Part shown: positions 8,985-18,800 of the stretch, piece by piece
Layout: every line of letters begins with the position of its first letter
How positions within the stretch are numbered: the first letter of the stretch is position 1
Assembly: GCA_002700285.1 (NCBI GenBank)
Contig: PACT01000039.1
Location: forward strand, 13,328-77,327
Direction of reading: 5' to 3'
From: Crocinitomicaceae bacterium
GTDB lineage: Bacteria; Bacteroidota; Bacteroidia; Flavobacteriales_D; Sanyastnellaceae
DNA length: 64,000 nt
Position numbers and translations under genes: made by a program
Notes under the pieces: model-generated
The model's database searches: none
What the model was told of the DNA's origin: nothing
The model's input: only the letters and a program-made list of their open reading frames with translations

Positions 8985-10364
8985 ATGAATAAATCTATTT
9001 CTGTTATCTATTTTTTGCTTTCAACGTTCATGATTTTGAATGTGACGGGATGTAAGCAATACGCGTCCACGTGTGAGACTAGTTGTGAGCCATCTTGCTG
9101 TACAAAGAATCCAATTGTTGTAAGTGGTCCAATGTTGGGGCACGTCAGCATGAGGTCTGCGAATGTTTGGGCTCAAGTAGATTCCAAATCAGACCTTGCG
9201 ATGATGTATTGGGAAATGGGAGTTGAAGAGGCAAACTCTCAATTGACGGAATCGGTGGTTGCCACATCTGCGACAGCCTTTAGTGCCAAGTTGGAAATCG
9301 CAAATCTTGAACCGGGGAGAGAATATCAAGCGGTACTGTTTGCAAATGGAGGAGCGTTAGGCGATACGATATCAATCACCACCCAAACGCTTTGGGATTA
9401 CCGCATGGATCCACCAGACTTCAAAGCTGTGGTAGGCAGTTGTGTGTTTGTGAATGATTCTATTTATGACAGACCGGGGAAAGGGTACGGAGGAGAGTAT
9501 AAAGTGTTTGATGCAATCACAGATGTAGAACCTGATATGATGCTCTGGCTTGGGGACAATGTATACCTCAGAGAAGTTGATTTTCAAAGCTATTCAGGAT
9601 ATTTATACCGTTATACACATACCAGGGCTTTGCCAGAAATGCAAGGGCTTTTGATGGCATGTCCCAATTATGCGATTTGGGATGACCACGATTTCGGACC
9701 AAATGATGCAGATATGTCTTGGATACATCGCGATTGGGCACAAGAAGCTTTTAGGACATTTTGGGCAAACCCCAGTTATGGCGCTCCATCAGGTGCTGAT
9801 AACGTAGGTAGCGCTTTTAGATTTAACGATGTTGAATTCTTCCTGTTAGACAACAGATCACATCGCATTCATCCAAACAATAGAACACAGGATCTTAAAG
9901 TTCTGGGTGATGCGCAACTCGATTGGTTAATCGCAGCTTTAAATAAGAGCAAGGCGCCATTTAAGATGGTCGCATTGGGTGGACAGTTCTTAAACGATGT
10001 TGCCAAGCATGAAAACATGGCCAATTATCCTGAACGTCAGGAAATCATAGATCGCATTGAGGAGGAGCATATTCATGGCGTCATTTTCTTAACTGGTGAT
10101 AGACATTGTACTGACATGAGTCGTTTAGAACTTGAGGGTGGTGCTGTGATACACGACTTGACAGTCTCACCATTGACAAGTGGTGCCTATGACAATTCTA
10201 AAGAAAACAACACGTTGAGGATTGAAGGCACGACTACGCCTCAAAGAAACTTTGCCGAATTAAACTTTTCGGGGCCAAGAAAGGACAGATCATGTGAAAT
10301 CGTCATCAAGGACAATGAAGGTGTAAAATTATGGTCAAAAACACTCAAGTCTAAGGAACTGTAA
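8985..10364 (+). CDS. PhoD-like metallophosphatase lipoprotein
   Basis: 459 residues. The N-terminus is a lipoprotein signal with lipobox VTGC (Cys about 23), followed by a Cys-rich stretch. Residues about 45-130 form the fibronectin-like PhoD N-domain. The metallophosphatase part shows FKAVVGSC, MMLWLGDNVY, YAIWDDHDFGPND and VIFLTGDRHCTDMS, the order of metal ligands in PhoD-type alkaline phosphatases and phosphodiesterases, which use Fe and Ca. It probably releases phosphate from phosphoesters at the outer envelope. A degenerate -7 box (TAATTTCG, 8973-8980) ends four bases before the ATG, so the mRNA may be leaderless. pdxH follows 17 bases downstream. Confidence 0.88.
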   Translation: MNKSISVIYFLLSTFMILNVTGCKQYASTCETSCEPSCCTKNPIVVSGPMLGHVSMRSANVWAQVDSKSDLAMMYWEMGVEEANSQLTESVVATSATAFSAKLEIANLEPGREYQAVLFANGGALGDTISITTQTLWDYRMDPPDFKAVVGSCVFVNDSIYDRPGKGYGGEYKVFDAITDVEPDMMLWLGDNVYLREVDFQSYSGYLYRYTHTRALPEMQGLLMACPNYAIWDDHDFGPNDADMSWIHRDWAQEAFRTFWANPSYGAPSGADNVGSAFRFNDVEFFLLDNRSHRIHPNNRTQDLKVLGDAQLDWLIAALNKSKAPFKMVALGGQFLNDVAKHENMANYPERQEIIDRIEEEHIHGVIFLTGDRHCTDMSRLELEGGAVIHDLTVSPLTSGAYDNSKENNTLRIEGTTTPQRNFAELNFSGPRKDRSCEIVIKDNEGVKLWSKTLKSKEL

Positions 10365-10381
10365 ACGTTATTATTGTATCT

Positions 10382-11026
10382 ATGAAAAACATCCAAAACA
10401 TAAGAACAGATTATGTCAAGGGAGTCCTCCATATTCAAGATTTACAAGATTCACCAGGACAACAATTGTCAAAGTGGTTAGAAGATGCCATAGCAGCTCA
10501 AGCGCTAGAGCCCAATGCCTTTTGTTTGTCTTCATTGAGTTCAAATGGATTTCCCAGGGGGAGGAACGTACTTGTGAAGGGAGTAGAGGAGGAAGCCATT
10601 GTGTTCTTCACAAATAAGATGAGTGCAAAATCTGCAGACCTTTCCTTTAATGCCAAGGCAGGCGCCACATTTCTTTGGCCAGAATTGGAACGTCAAGTAT
10701 GTATTTATGGAGATGTGTCTGCGTTGTCTGAAAAAGAAAATGACAGTTATTTTGCAACCAGGCCTAGGGGGAGTCAATTGGGCGCATGGGTTTCTCAGCA
10801 AAGCCAACCTTTATCCTCACGTGAAGAATTAGATGCCACTCTCGAAGCGGTCAGAAAAAAGTACCAAGACATAGATGTTATTGATCGCCCCAGTCATTGG
10901 GGAGGCTTTAGAATTACTTTTGTGAGCGTGGAGTTTTGGCAGGGACGTGCGTCACGATTGCATGATAGAATCGTCTATACAAAAGGTAACGGAGGACAGT
11001 GGCAGAAAGGTTTGTTGCAGCCCTGA
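10382..11026 (+). CDS. pdxH: Pyridoxamine/pyridoxine 5'-phosphate oxidase
   Basis: 214 residues, the normal length. It oxidises PNP or PMP to pyridoxal 5'-phosphate with FMN and oxygen. Family landmarks: SSNGFPRGRNVLVKGV (FMN and substrate region), RPRGSQLGAWVSQQSQPL, then HWGGFRITFVSVEFWQG, ASRLHDRIVY and a C-terminal WQKGLLQP, the conserved end of PdxH. The product serves PLP enzymes such as the ilvE product and the aminotransferase at the left edge. A degenerate promoter box TATTATTG (10369-10376) ends five bases before the ATG, so it may have its own very short or absent leader. Confidence 0.95.
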   Translation: MKNIQNIRTDYVKGVLHIQDLQDSPGQQLSKWLEDAIAAQALEPNAFCLSSLSSNGFPRGRNVLVKGVEEEAIVFFTNKMSAKSADLSFNAKAGATFLWPELERQVCIYGDVSALSEKENDSYFATRPRGSQLGAWVSQQSQPLSSREELDATLEAVRKKYQDIDVIDRPSHWGGFRITFVSVEFWQGRASRLHDRIVYTKGNGGQWQKGLLQP

Positions 11027-11044
11027 TTGCGAATTAGTCCAAGC

Positions 11045-12244
11045 TTAATCTACTCTCAGCACAAGCCCTTTAAGGTAAGCGCCCTCAGGGTGAAATGCAC
11101 TTACAGGATGGTCTGCGGGCTGATGTAGGCGATGTAAAATACGCACTGTTCTATTTGACTGTATGGCTGCAGCGATAATGGTGTTTGTAAAGAGCTTTTC
11201 ATCAACAGCTTGGCTGCATGAGAACGTAAAGAGCAATGATCCAGGTTTCATCGATTCAATTGCACGAAGATTAATCCTCTTGTATCCCTGAACAGCAGCA
11301 TGACGTGCTGTTGCACGCTTGGCAAAAGCGGGCGGGTCAAGAACGATGATGTCGTACTCACTCAAATCTTCCTTCAGATAGGCAATCGCATCTTCCTGTA
11401 AGGATTTGTGACCTTCAGAGGGCAAGTCATTCAACTGTACATTCTCATCACAGACTTCTAACGCTCTGGCGGAACTGTCTAAGCTGTGTACTTCAGTCGC
11501 ACCAGCTTTCATCGCATAGATAGAAAATCCACCAGTATAACTGAAGACATTTAAAACTTTTTTTCCTTTCGAGTAATGTGCAAGTAGATTCCTGTTTTCG
11601 CGTTGATCTATGAAAAAGCCTGTTTTTTGACCCTTTTCCCAGTCGATTTTAAATTTATGGCCATGCTCCATTGCATGGTGGTTTTCGGGGATCTTACCCC
11701 ACACCAAACCATCTTCACTTGTGATGCCGCCATGTTTTGCAAGTGATTTCGAACTTTTATCGTATACCGCAAGAAGTGCGTCACCCAAAGCTGCTGAAAA
11801 TGCTGCACACAAAAGTTTCATTTCCTTGTGCATGCCAGGGGTGTGGCATTGAATGACAAGGACGCCACTGTAGAAGTCAGCAATAAGACCTGGGAGTCCA
11901 TCACCTTCAGCATGTATTAATCGACATGTATTGTTCTCGTTATTATCTATTAGTCCAAGTTGTCGCCTCACATTTACAGCTTCCAAAACTTTTGCTTTCC
12001 ACCAATCATCGTTGGGAATATCCTCAGCAAATGTCAGCAATCTGATTGCGATTGATGTTCCTGGTGAATAATGGCCCCAACCGAGAAGCGCACCTTTATT
12101 TGCCCTCACACACACCCAATCCCCAGCACTGGGTTTTCCATCAACGGATTTAATAGCCCCACTAAAAACCCAAGGATGACGGCGTAAGATGCTCTCTTGT
12201 CTTTTAGGTTTAATGGTGACAGTGCAGTAGTTGGTGTTATTCAT
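11045..12244 (-). CDS. rlmI: RlmI-like class I SAM-dependent rRNA methyltransferase with PUA domain
   Basis: 399 residues. Residues about 1-75 are a PUA RNA-binding domain (RRHPWVFSGAIKSVDGKPSA). The SAM-binding Rossmann domain follows: VLNVFSYTGGFSIYAMKAGA as motif I and YDIIVLDPPAFAKR as motif IV, with FSCSQAVDE near the C-terminus. This is the architecture of RlmI, which makes m5C1962 in 23S rRNA; related proteins may modify other sites, so the exact target base is inferred. It is 9 bases downstream of recQ on the same strand and converges with pdxH. Confidence 0.85.
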   Translation of the reverse strand: MNNTNYCTVTIKPKRQESILRRHPWVFSGAIKSVDGKPSAGDWVCVRANKGALLGWGHYSPGTSIAIRLLTFAEDIPNDDWWKAKVLEAVNVRRQLGLIDNNENNTCRLIHAEGDGLPGLIADFYSGVLVIQCHTPGMHKEMKLLCAAFSAALGDALLAVYDKSSKSLAKHGGITSEDGLVWGKIPENHHAMEHGHKFKIDWEKGQKTGFFIDQRENRNLLAHYSKGKKVLNVFSYTGGFSIYAMKAGATEVHSLDSSARALEVCDENVQLNDLPSEGHKSLQEDAIAYLKEDLSEYDIIVLDPPAFAKRATARHAAVQGYKRINLRAIESMKPGSLLFTFSCSQAVDEKLFTNTIIAAAIQSNRTVRILHRLHQPADHPVSAFHPEGAYLKGLVLRVD

Positions 12245-12253
12245 GTCGTGAAA

Positions 12254-14161
12254 TTACGATATACGATATACTGTAGTCCCCTTTGTTCTGATTTCTTGCT
12301 TATTAAGTTGTTCTCGAAGCAAAGTGGAAATGCCAGCGCGATGTCCTGGGGAGAATGACCGAATCAATGTGAATGCATCAACACCTTGCTTCCCTGACTT
12401 TTTGATAAGGAGTGAAAGTCTTGCTTTAAGGGTGTTTTTATCCCAGGTACAATCGTCACATACCCCACATTTTTCAACATGCGTTTTGTTGCTGTTGTTG
12501 AAGTACCCATCTAAATATTCAGCTCTGCATCCTTCAGATGAAATGTAAGATTGCATTGAATGCCATTTTTCTTCAGCAGATTTAATGCGGTCAGAGTAAA
12601 TGTGAGATGGCAACACTACTTTTGAAGCGGCTATTCTAGCTGTAGGCCAAGCTATTTCATACTCAGCTGGGTTTGGGGACCATTCAATTCGGCCCTGAGC
12701 ATCCAAAGCGCTCAAGGCCATTGCAACTGCTTTCTCCGCCAAACCTAATTCATTTCCTATTTGTTTTGCTGAAGTATTGAACGGAGAATCATTCGTCAAG
12801 GTTCTCATTAACCAATCTGCAACGACCTCGTTGGGGTGATTGTTCTCATTTAGTATGCGATTGTGTCCTCCCAACCATCTTAACCTCCCCAATTTTGAGC
12901 GTTTTTTATTCTTTAAGGAAATCAATAGTGCACGGTCTAATAACTTTAAACTCGACAAAATCTGAGCCGTTGAATACGGTTTGGTTTTAACGGTCATTTT
13001 AAGGTCAAATTCAGTGGGTTCAGAAGGGGTGTCACCTATAGCAACTCTGCCCTGATTGGCCAAAGCTTGGTAGACATCACAAATGATTTTCCTAGAGGGG
13101 AATTGTGCCTTTATGTTTTCCTCAGCTTTTACGCGCTTTTGATCATCTTGAAAAAGCAAACATCTCGCAGGTTTTCCATCTCTTCCTGCACGACCGGATT
13201 CCTGAATATAGCTTTCTAAATTTGCAGGTGCGCCTACGTGAATAATCCATCTCACGTCTGGCTTATCGATCCCCATCCCGAATGCGGAGGTACAAGCCAT
13301 AACAGCGATCTTATTTGAAATCCAATCTCGCTGGCGTTTCTGTTTTACTCTCGGTTTAAGACCGGCGTGAAAGGATGTTGCATTAAGTCCGATTGCCGTA
13401 AGCCTTTTCGCCCATGTATCTGCTTCATTTCTGGTTTTTACATACACCAGTCCAGATTCATGAATCGCTGTAGATTTCGCAAACTGTAGTATTTCTGCTT
13501 CGGTGTCTCCCCACGTACTTACCTCATAACTGAGGTTTGGTCTGCGCATTGAAGCCTGATGTAGAGAAGCTTTTTCTAAACCTAGCTGGGTTGCAATGTC
13601 AAGGAGAACTTCGTTTGTCGCGGTTGCCGTGTATGCCCCAATTGCAGCTTTGGGGTAAATGAGTCTCAGGGTATTTATGTTTCGAAACTCCGGTCTAAAG
13701 TCATGTCCCCATTGAGAAATACAATGTGCTTCGTCTATTGCGATTGTTCTTACATCAAGTTTATCTGCCCTTGCGATAAACATCGGGTCCTTCAGTCGCT
13801 CTGGTGACATATAGAGAAACTCAAGGCCTCCAACTCTCGCATTTTCAAGAACTCTGTCGATTCCGTCTTTGCCAATGTTTCCCGATATAAATGCTGCGCG
13901 AGCACCGATTAATTTAAGTTGGTTGGTTTGGTCCTCCATCAAGGCAATAAGTGGAGAAATAACGATGCAAAGACCACCTCTGACCAGAGAAGGCAACTGA
14001 AAGCAAAGCGATTTTCCGCCACCAGTTGGTAACAGTGCAATGACGTCCCGACCCGAAATCAGATCTTCAACGGGTCCCTTTTGAAAATCCCTTAAAGAAC
14101 GAAATCCCCAAAAAGAGTGTAAGGTATCTTCTATGTTGGGTATTGAGTCAGAGTGAGGCAT
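12254..14161 (-). CDS. recQ: ATP-dependent DNA helicase RecQ
   Basis: 635 residues. Superfamily 2 helicase motifs are in order: Walker A LLPTGGGKSLCFQLP near residue 45, DEAH box AIDEAHCISQWGHDF near 145, TATATNEV, then AFGMGIDKPDVRWIIH and QESGRAGRDGKPARC in the second RecA lobe. The RecQ zinc-binding element follows with Cys near 545 (GCRAEYLDGYF) and the CGVCDDC cluster near 568. It unwinds duplex DNA 3' to 5' in recombination and replication-fork repair. Total length fits a RecQ with no or a very short HRDC domain. The ATG lies five bases after a TATTTTTG box, so the mRNA is probably leaderless. It is divergent from tpiA, 35 bases away. Confidence 0.94.
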   Translation of the reverse strand: MPHSDSIPNIEDTLHSFWGFRSLRDFQKGPVEDLISGRDVIALLPTGGGKSLCFQLPSLVRGGLCIVISPLIALMEDQTNQLKLIGARAAFISGNIGKDGIDRVLENARVGGLEFLYMSPERLKDPMFIARADKLDVRTIAIDEAHCISQWGHDFRPEFRNINTLRLIYPKAAIGAYTATATNEVLLDIATQLGLEKASLHQASMRRPNLSYEVSTWGDTEAEILQFAKSTAIHESGLVYVKTRNEADTWAKRLTAIGLNATSFHAGLKPRVKQKRQRDWISNKIAVMACTSAFGMGIDKPDVRWIIHVGAPANLESYIQESGRAGRDGKPARCLLFQDDQKRVKAEENIKAQFPSRKIICDVYQALANQGRVAIGDTPSEPTEFDLKMTVKTKPYSTAQILSSLKLLDRALLISLKNKKRSKLGRLRWLGGHNRILNENNHPNEVVADWLMRTLTNDSPFNTSAKQIGNELGLAEKAVAMALSALDAQGRIEWSPNPAEYEIAWPTARIAASKVVLPSHIYSDRIKSAEEKWHSMQSYISSEGCRAEYLDGYFNNSNKTHVEKCGVCDDCTWDKNTLKARLSLLIKKSGKQGVDAFTLIRSFSPGHRAGISTLLREQLNKQEIRTKGTTVYRIS

Positions 14162-14166
14162 ATTTG

Positions 14167-14194
14167 CAAAAATAATTTACTTCCCATAATTCAA
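14167..14194 (-). promoter_or_regulatory. recQ promoter (TTG-N17-TATTTTTG), apparently leaderless
   Basis: On the minus strand TTG (14194-14192), 17 bases and TATTTTTG (14174-14167) fit the Bacteroidota promoter. Only five bases separate the box from the recQ ATG. Confidence 0.45.
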
Positions 14195-14196
14195 AG

Positions 14197-14952
14197 ATGA
14201 TGAGGAACATCGTAGCAGGAAACTGGAAAAGCAACAAATCTATCAACGAAGCCCAAAATTGGATGGGCGAGATGGGTGAAGCTATGGATAATTTGCCGAA
14301 AAACGTAAGAATTATGGCCGCTGTTCCCGCGCCATATTTGGCTATGCTGGCACATGAGAAACACCCTCGCATGCTTATCGCTTCCCAACAAGTGAGTGCC
14401 AATGGTCACGGTGCTTTTACAGGAGAATTTACTGCTGACATGCTCGTTTCTTGTGGTGTTGATTACGCATTGGTCGGTCATTCTGAAAGGCGATCGGCAT
14501 TCGGGGAGACTGATGAAATCGTTTCAGGCAAACTGAAGCAATGCATAGAATCAGGTTTAGGCGTCGTGTTATGCTGTGGTGAACACTTAAATGAGAGAGA
14601 GGCTGACCGACAAGAGGAGGTGATTAAAAGTCAACTCGAATCCGCACTTCATGGTGTCACATCAGACGACATGAAGAATATCATTGTGGCCTATGAGCCG
14701 ATTTGGGCAATAGGCACTGGAAGAACAGCAACGGCTGCTCAAGCTGCAGAGATGCACACCTTTATAAGACGTTGGATTTCTGAAAAGTTTGATTTACACA
14801 CTGCGGAGAATACATCGGTTTTATACGGTGGGAGTTGTAAACCTTCGAATGCAAAAGAATTATTTGCATGCAAAGATGTCGATGGTGGTTTGATCGGTGG
14901 CGCGTCATTAAACCCAGCTGATTTCCAATCTTTAATCTGCTCTTTTGCATGA
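14197..14952 (+). CDS. tpiA: Triosephosphate isomerase
   Basis: 251 residues, standard length. It interconverts dihydroxyacetone phosphate and glyceraldehyde 3-phosphate in glycolysis. Active-site residues are all visible: Lys11 in AGNWKSN, His about 95 in ALVGHSERR, Glu about 166 in AYEPIWAIGTG, with the phosphate loops GTGRTATAAQA and LYGGSCKPSN and the C-terminal GGLIGGASL. Two ATG codons are adjacent at the start and either could be used. The last four bases (ATGA) overlap the start of prmA, so the two are translationally coupled. Confidence 0.97.
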   Translation: MMRNIVAGNWKSNKSINEAQNWMGEMGEAMDNLPKNVRIMAAVPAPYLAMLAHEKHPRMLIASQQVSANGHGAFTGEFTADMLVSCGVDYALVGHSERRSAFGETDEIVSGKLKQCIESGLGVVLCCGEHLNEREADRQEEVIKSQLESALHGVTSDDMKNIIVAYEPIWAIGTGRTATAAQAAEMHTFIRRWISEKFDLHTAENTSVLYGGSCKPSNAKELFACKDVDGGLIGGASLNPADFQSLICSFA

Positions 14953-15812
14953 GCAGAGCGTTCATCAGAGAGGATTATCTCAAGGTGGAAATCACATTTG
15001 AGCCCGTGCTTCCAGCACGTGAAGTTGCAATTGGGTGGTTATCAGAATTGCCATTCGAAGTGTTTGAGTCAACAGAACATGGTGTCATAGTTTACGCACC
15101 GAAAAAGTTTATTAAACAGAATGAATTACTCCAAATTAAAACCAACCTGGAAGCAATTGCTGCTGTAAAGTGGAAGGAATCAATCGTAAAGACTGAGAAT
15201 TGGAATGCTGCATGGGAGTCTGATTATGAACCTGTAAATATTGAAGGCAGAGCCATGGTAAGGGCGCCATTTCATGCTGCACCTCCATCGGGACTTGACA
15301 TTGTGATCGCCCCACATATGTCATTTGGTACAGGACATCACGACACAACTTGGCTGATGATACGTATGCTTTTGAATCTCAACGTGAAAGGAAAGAAGGT
15401 GCTCGATATGGGGTGTGGCACAGGCGTTCTTGCACTTACTGCTCTTAAACTCAAGGCGTCATTTGTTCTTGCAATTGACATCGAAGAAGGAGCTTTTGAA
15501 AATACACGCGAAAATGCGGCATTGAATGGGTTTGAAAATGAAAACCGTCTTTGTGTAAAATGTGGTGACGTTACCTTGTTAAAGGAACATCATCACCATG
15601 ATGTGATCCTTGCAAACATCAATCGGAATATTCTATTACAAGATTTAGCAAGCTACGACGATGTGCTTACTACGGGTGGAAACATAGCATTGTCAGGGTT
15701 TTTTACAGGTGATGTGCATGTAATTCAGGAAGCGATTAAGAAGCTTGGATGGGAAAGTTTGGAAGTTTCAGAAAGTGATGGTTGGGCGTGTATTCTTTGT
15801 GGGAAAACTTAA
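14949..15812 (+). CDS. prmA: Ribosomal protein L11 methyltransferase
   Basis: 287 residues. PrmA trimethylates ribosomal protein L11. An N-terminal substrate-recognition domain (about 1-90) precedes the methyltransferase core: MSFGTGHHDTTWLMIRML, the PrmA signature, VLDMGCGTGVLALTAL as SAM motif I near residue 152, and VILANINRNILLQDL as motif IV. It overlaps tpiA by 4 bases. Downstream, 48 bases separate its stop from the ATG chosen for the large secreted protein. Confidence 0.94.
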   Translation: MSRAFIREDYLKVEITFEPVLPAREVAIGWLSELPFEVFESTEHGVIVYAPKKFIKQNELLQIKTNLEAIAAVKWKESIVKTENWNAAWESDYEPVNIEGRAMVRAPFHAAPPSGLDIVIAPHMSFGTGHHDTTWLMIRMLLNLNVKGKKVLDMGCGTGVLALTALKLKASFVLAIDIEEGAFENTRENAALNGFENENRLCVKCGDVTLLKEHHHHDVILANINRNILLQDLASYDDVLTTGGNIALSGFFTGDVHVIQEAIKKLGWESLEVSESDGWACILCGKT

Positions 15813-15860
15813 GAATAATTTCGCAATTGATTGACCTACAAAACCTACCTTGTTAGATTG

Positions 15861-18800
15861 ATGACCACACTTCGTAACTCATCCTATATGTCTAATTTTT
15901 ATGCTGTCACAATAGGCTTTTGTCTATTGGTTTTTCCGGGTTTTTATTCATTTTCTCAAGACTCAAAAGACTCTGAGCTGCTTTCTCCATCAGATTTTGT
16001 CAAAGAAATGGAGGGCAACTTTGCAAAAGGTCTTGTCGAAAACGCAAGGTGGATGAGAAGAGAGTTTGGCCCAAAATTTCTTGATGACAAATTATCCAAC
16101 GCCATTCAGGATACAATTATTTCTACAGTCAGCCAATTACAAAGTGTCCATATTCGTAATTCCTCTGGCATTTTGGCATACTTACAGGGTGCGCTTGTGC
16201 AAATTGAAGATGGCTTTGATCAAAATTCATTAAACGATTGGCGTTCTTGGAACAGTCAAATCCATGCAATGATTTCCAATAAAAAGTGGAGAAAGAAACT
16301 CGTGCCATATCTGCAATTGTCTCCCGATTTATTTTCTTCGGGTCTGATTGCAAAAAAGAAAACAGTGGTTTGGCAATTTCAAGATGGTGATGTGGAATTT
16401 GGCTTAGATTCTTTGCCTTTTGTGAAATTTAACAATGGTACGCTTGTGTGTTATTCGAATGGTGACAGTGCAAGAGTAAGGTCTACTTCTGGGGTATTTT
16501 TACCAACCTTAGGCCGTTGGAAGGGGACAGGTGGTCAAGTTCATTGGGAAGGGACTACGTTCAATGATAGCTTGCAATTTGCAGAGCTGAAAGATTACCA
16601 AATCAAGCTTTCGGTCAGTTCATTTAGAACGAGCCCCGTCATTTTTCATACAGAACTTATAGATAGAAATTTAGTGGGGGGACTGACAGTGAAAGTAAAG
16701 TCTTCTAAATCTCCACATGACAAAGATTATCCGAAATTTGAATCCAGAGACGAGAGATTGGTGCTCGAGAATATCTATCCAAACATGGACTTCGAGGGAG
16801 GTATCGTCGTCAGAGGTTCAAGATTGGATGGGACTTCAGTAAGTGGGAATCCTGGTTACCTGAAGATATATCATGAGGATACGTTATTTATTCGATGCGC
16901 CGTAGATGAGATTTTATTCCAAAATGATGGATTTGTAGCTTCGAAAGCAGGGATGTCTATTTATTTAGATGAAGACAGCATTCACCATCCAAGTATTGGT
17001 GTTAGATATGATCGAAACAGTGAATTTGTCAGATTTATTAGGGATGAAGAGGGAATAGGATTGCAGGCTTTTTCTGACTCATATCACAAAATGGATTTCC
17101 AAGTTGAAGCGTTAACATGGAAGTTAAGCGGAAAGACAATTGATTTTGGTCCACTGCTTCCAACTGGACGTAGCGTCGGTATTTTTAGATCTCAATCGAA
17201 TTTTGACAAACGAACATTTGATGAAATGTCAGCTTATGCTTCTATTAACCCTTTGATAGAACTAGGTAAGTTTGTTCACGAAAGAGAAGACCCAGGATTT
17301 TATGCAATTGATTATGCAGATTATTTAAAGCTAAACGAGGTGCAGGCGAGGATGTTGTTGATCAATTTGGCATTAGATGGGTATGTTGATTACGATGTGA
17401 AAGAAAGATGGTGTACCTGGCTTCCAAAAGCTGAAAAACATTTAAAATGTAACAGAGGCAGGGTCGATTATGACGTCATCGCCTTTAAATCGATCGTCCA
17501 ATCTGGTGCAAATGCCAGGCTGGGCTTAAGTTCGAGGATATTAGAAATAGATGGTCTTTCTAAATTCAAATTAAGTACAGAACAAAATGTGATCGTGACT
17601 CCTGAATATGGTCGAATCAAGATGTCTGAAGATCGAAATTTTACGTTTTCAGGGAGAGTAGCCGCAGGGAATTTTGAGTTTTCTGGTTCAGGGTTTGAGT
17701 TTAATTATGCAGACTTCCTTATTGCATTGAATTCTGTAGATAACATGCATATTAGGGCTGAGATTGATGGTGAATTGGGAATTGATGGCAAGCCTAAAAC
17801 AAGGAAGGTGAGAAATTCAATTGATGGTATTACGGGCACCTTAGAAATAGATGACCCATCGAATCGCTCAGGATGGAAGTCTGAATACTACACGCACTAT
17901 CCTGTTCTTAATAGTGAGGGTCCGTCTTATGTTTATTACGACAGTCCAAGTATTCACAAGGGCGCATACCATAGAAACAGATTTCGTTATGCATTGGAAC
18001 CCTTCGATATTGATAGCTTAGATAACTTTGTGAAAGACGACCTGAGTTTCAAAGGTGAACTTTTGGCAGGCGGAATCGTCCCTGATTTGGATGTCGACTT
18101 ACGTCTTATGAAAGATTTCTCTCTTGGAATAAAGACAGCGAACCCTCCTGGTGGATTTCCTCTTTACGAAGGAGTAGGCACCTTGAATGCTGATTTAACG
18201 CTTAACATGGATGGACTGCAAGGGAACGGGGCGATAGATTTTTTGACATCTCATTTGGTAGGCGAGGCGATGGTGTTGGTTCCTGACTCAGCATTCGGCG
18301 AGACAACCGCCTATACGAATGCGTCATCTGCGGATCATGTTCCATCTATTGAAGCCACTGAAACTGAATTTGCGCTCCACACGTCGTCTGAACGCGGTGA
18401 GCCTTTGTTAGATGTCATATCTCAATTTGACAGATTAAGATGTTTTAACGATGATGTGATGCTCTCCGGAGCAATACATTTGAGTGCCCTTGGAATGTCT
18501 GCCGAGGGTGAGTTTGAATTTGAAGAAGCATTTCTAAGCTCCAAAGATTTCACAATGGGTGAGCTAGGAATGAAAGCTGATACCGCAAGATTTGAAATTC
18601 AAGGAAATGATCTAAATGCTCTTGCTTTTAAAACGGACAACGTAAAAGCAGATGTTGATTTCAAAACACGTGTAGGCGACTTCGTTTCACATGCAGGGCT
18701 GACAGAAATTGCGCTTCCTGCTGTCAGATATTTGTGTACGATGGATCGATTTAGATGGTTTATGGACGAAGATCAAATCGAGCTTGAAAACACCTTTACC

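Noticed and set aside
15831-15860. Earlier TTG start for the large secreted protein
   Set aside because: An ATG at 15861 with an Arg before the hydrophobic stretch gives a better signal peptide.
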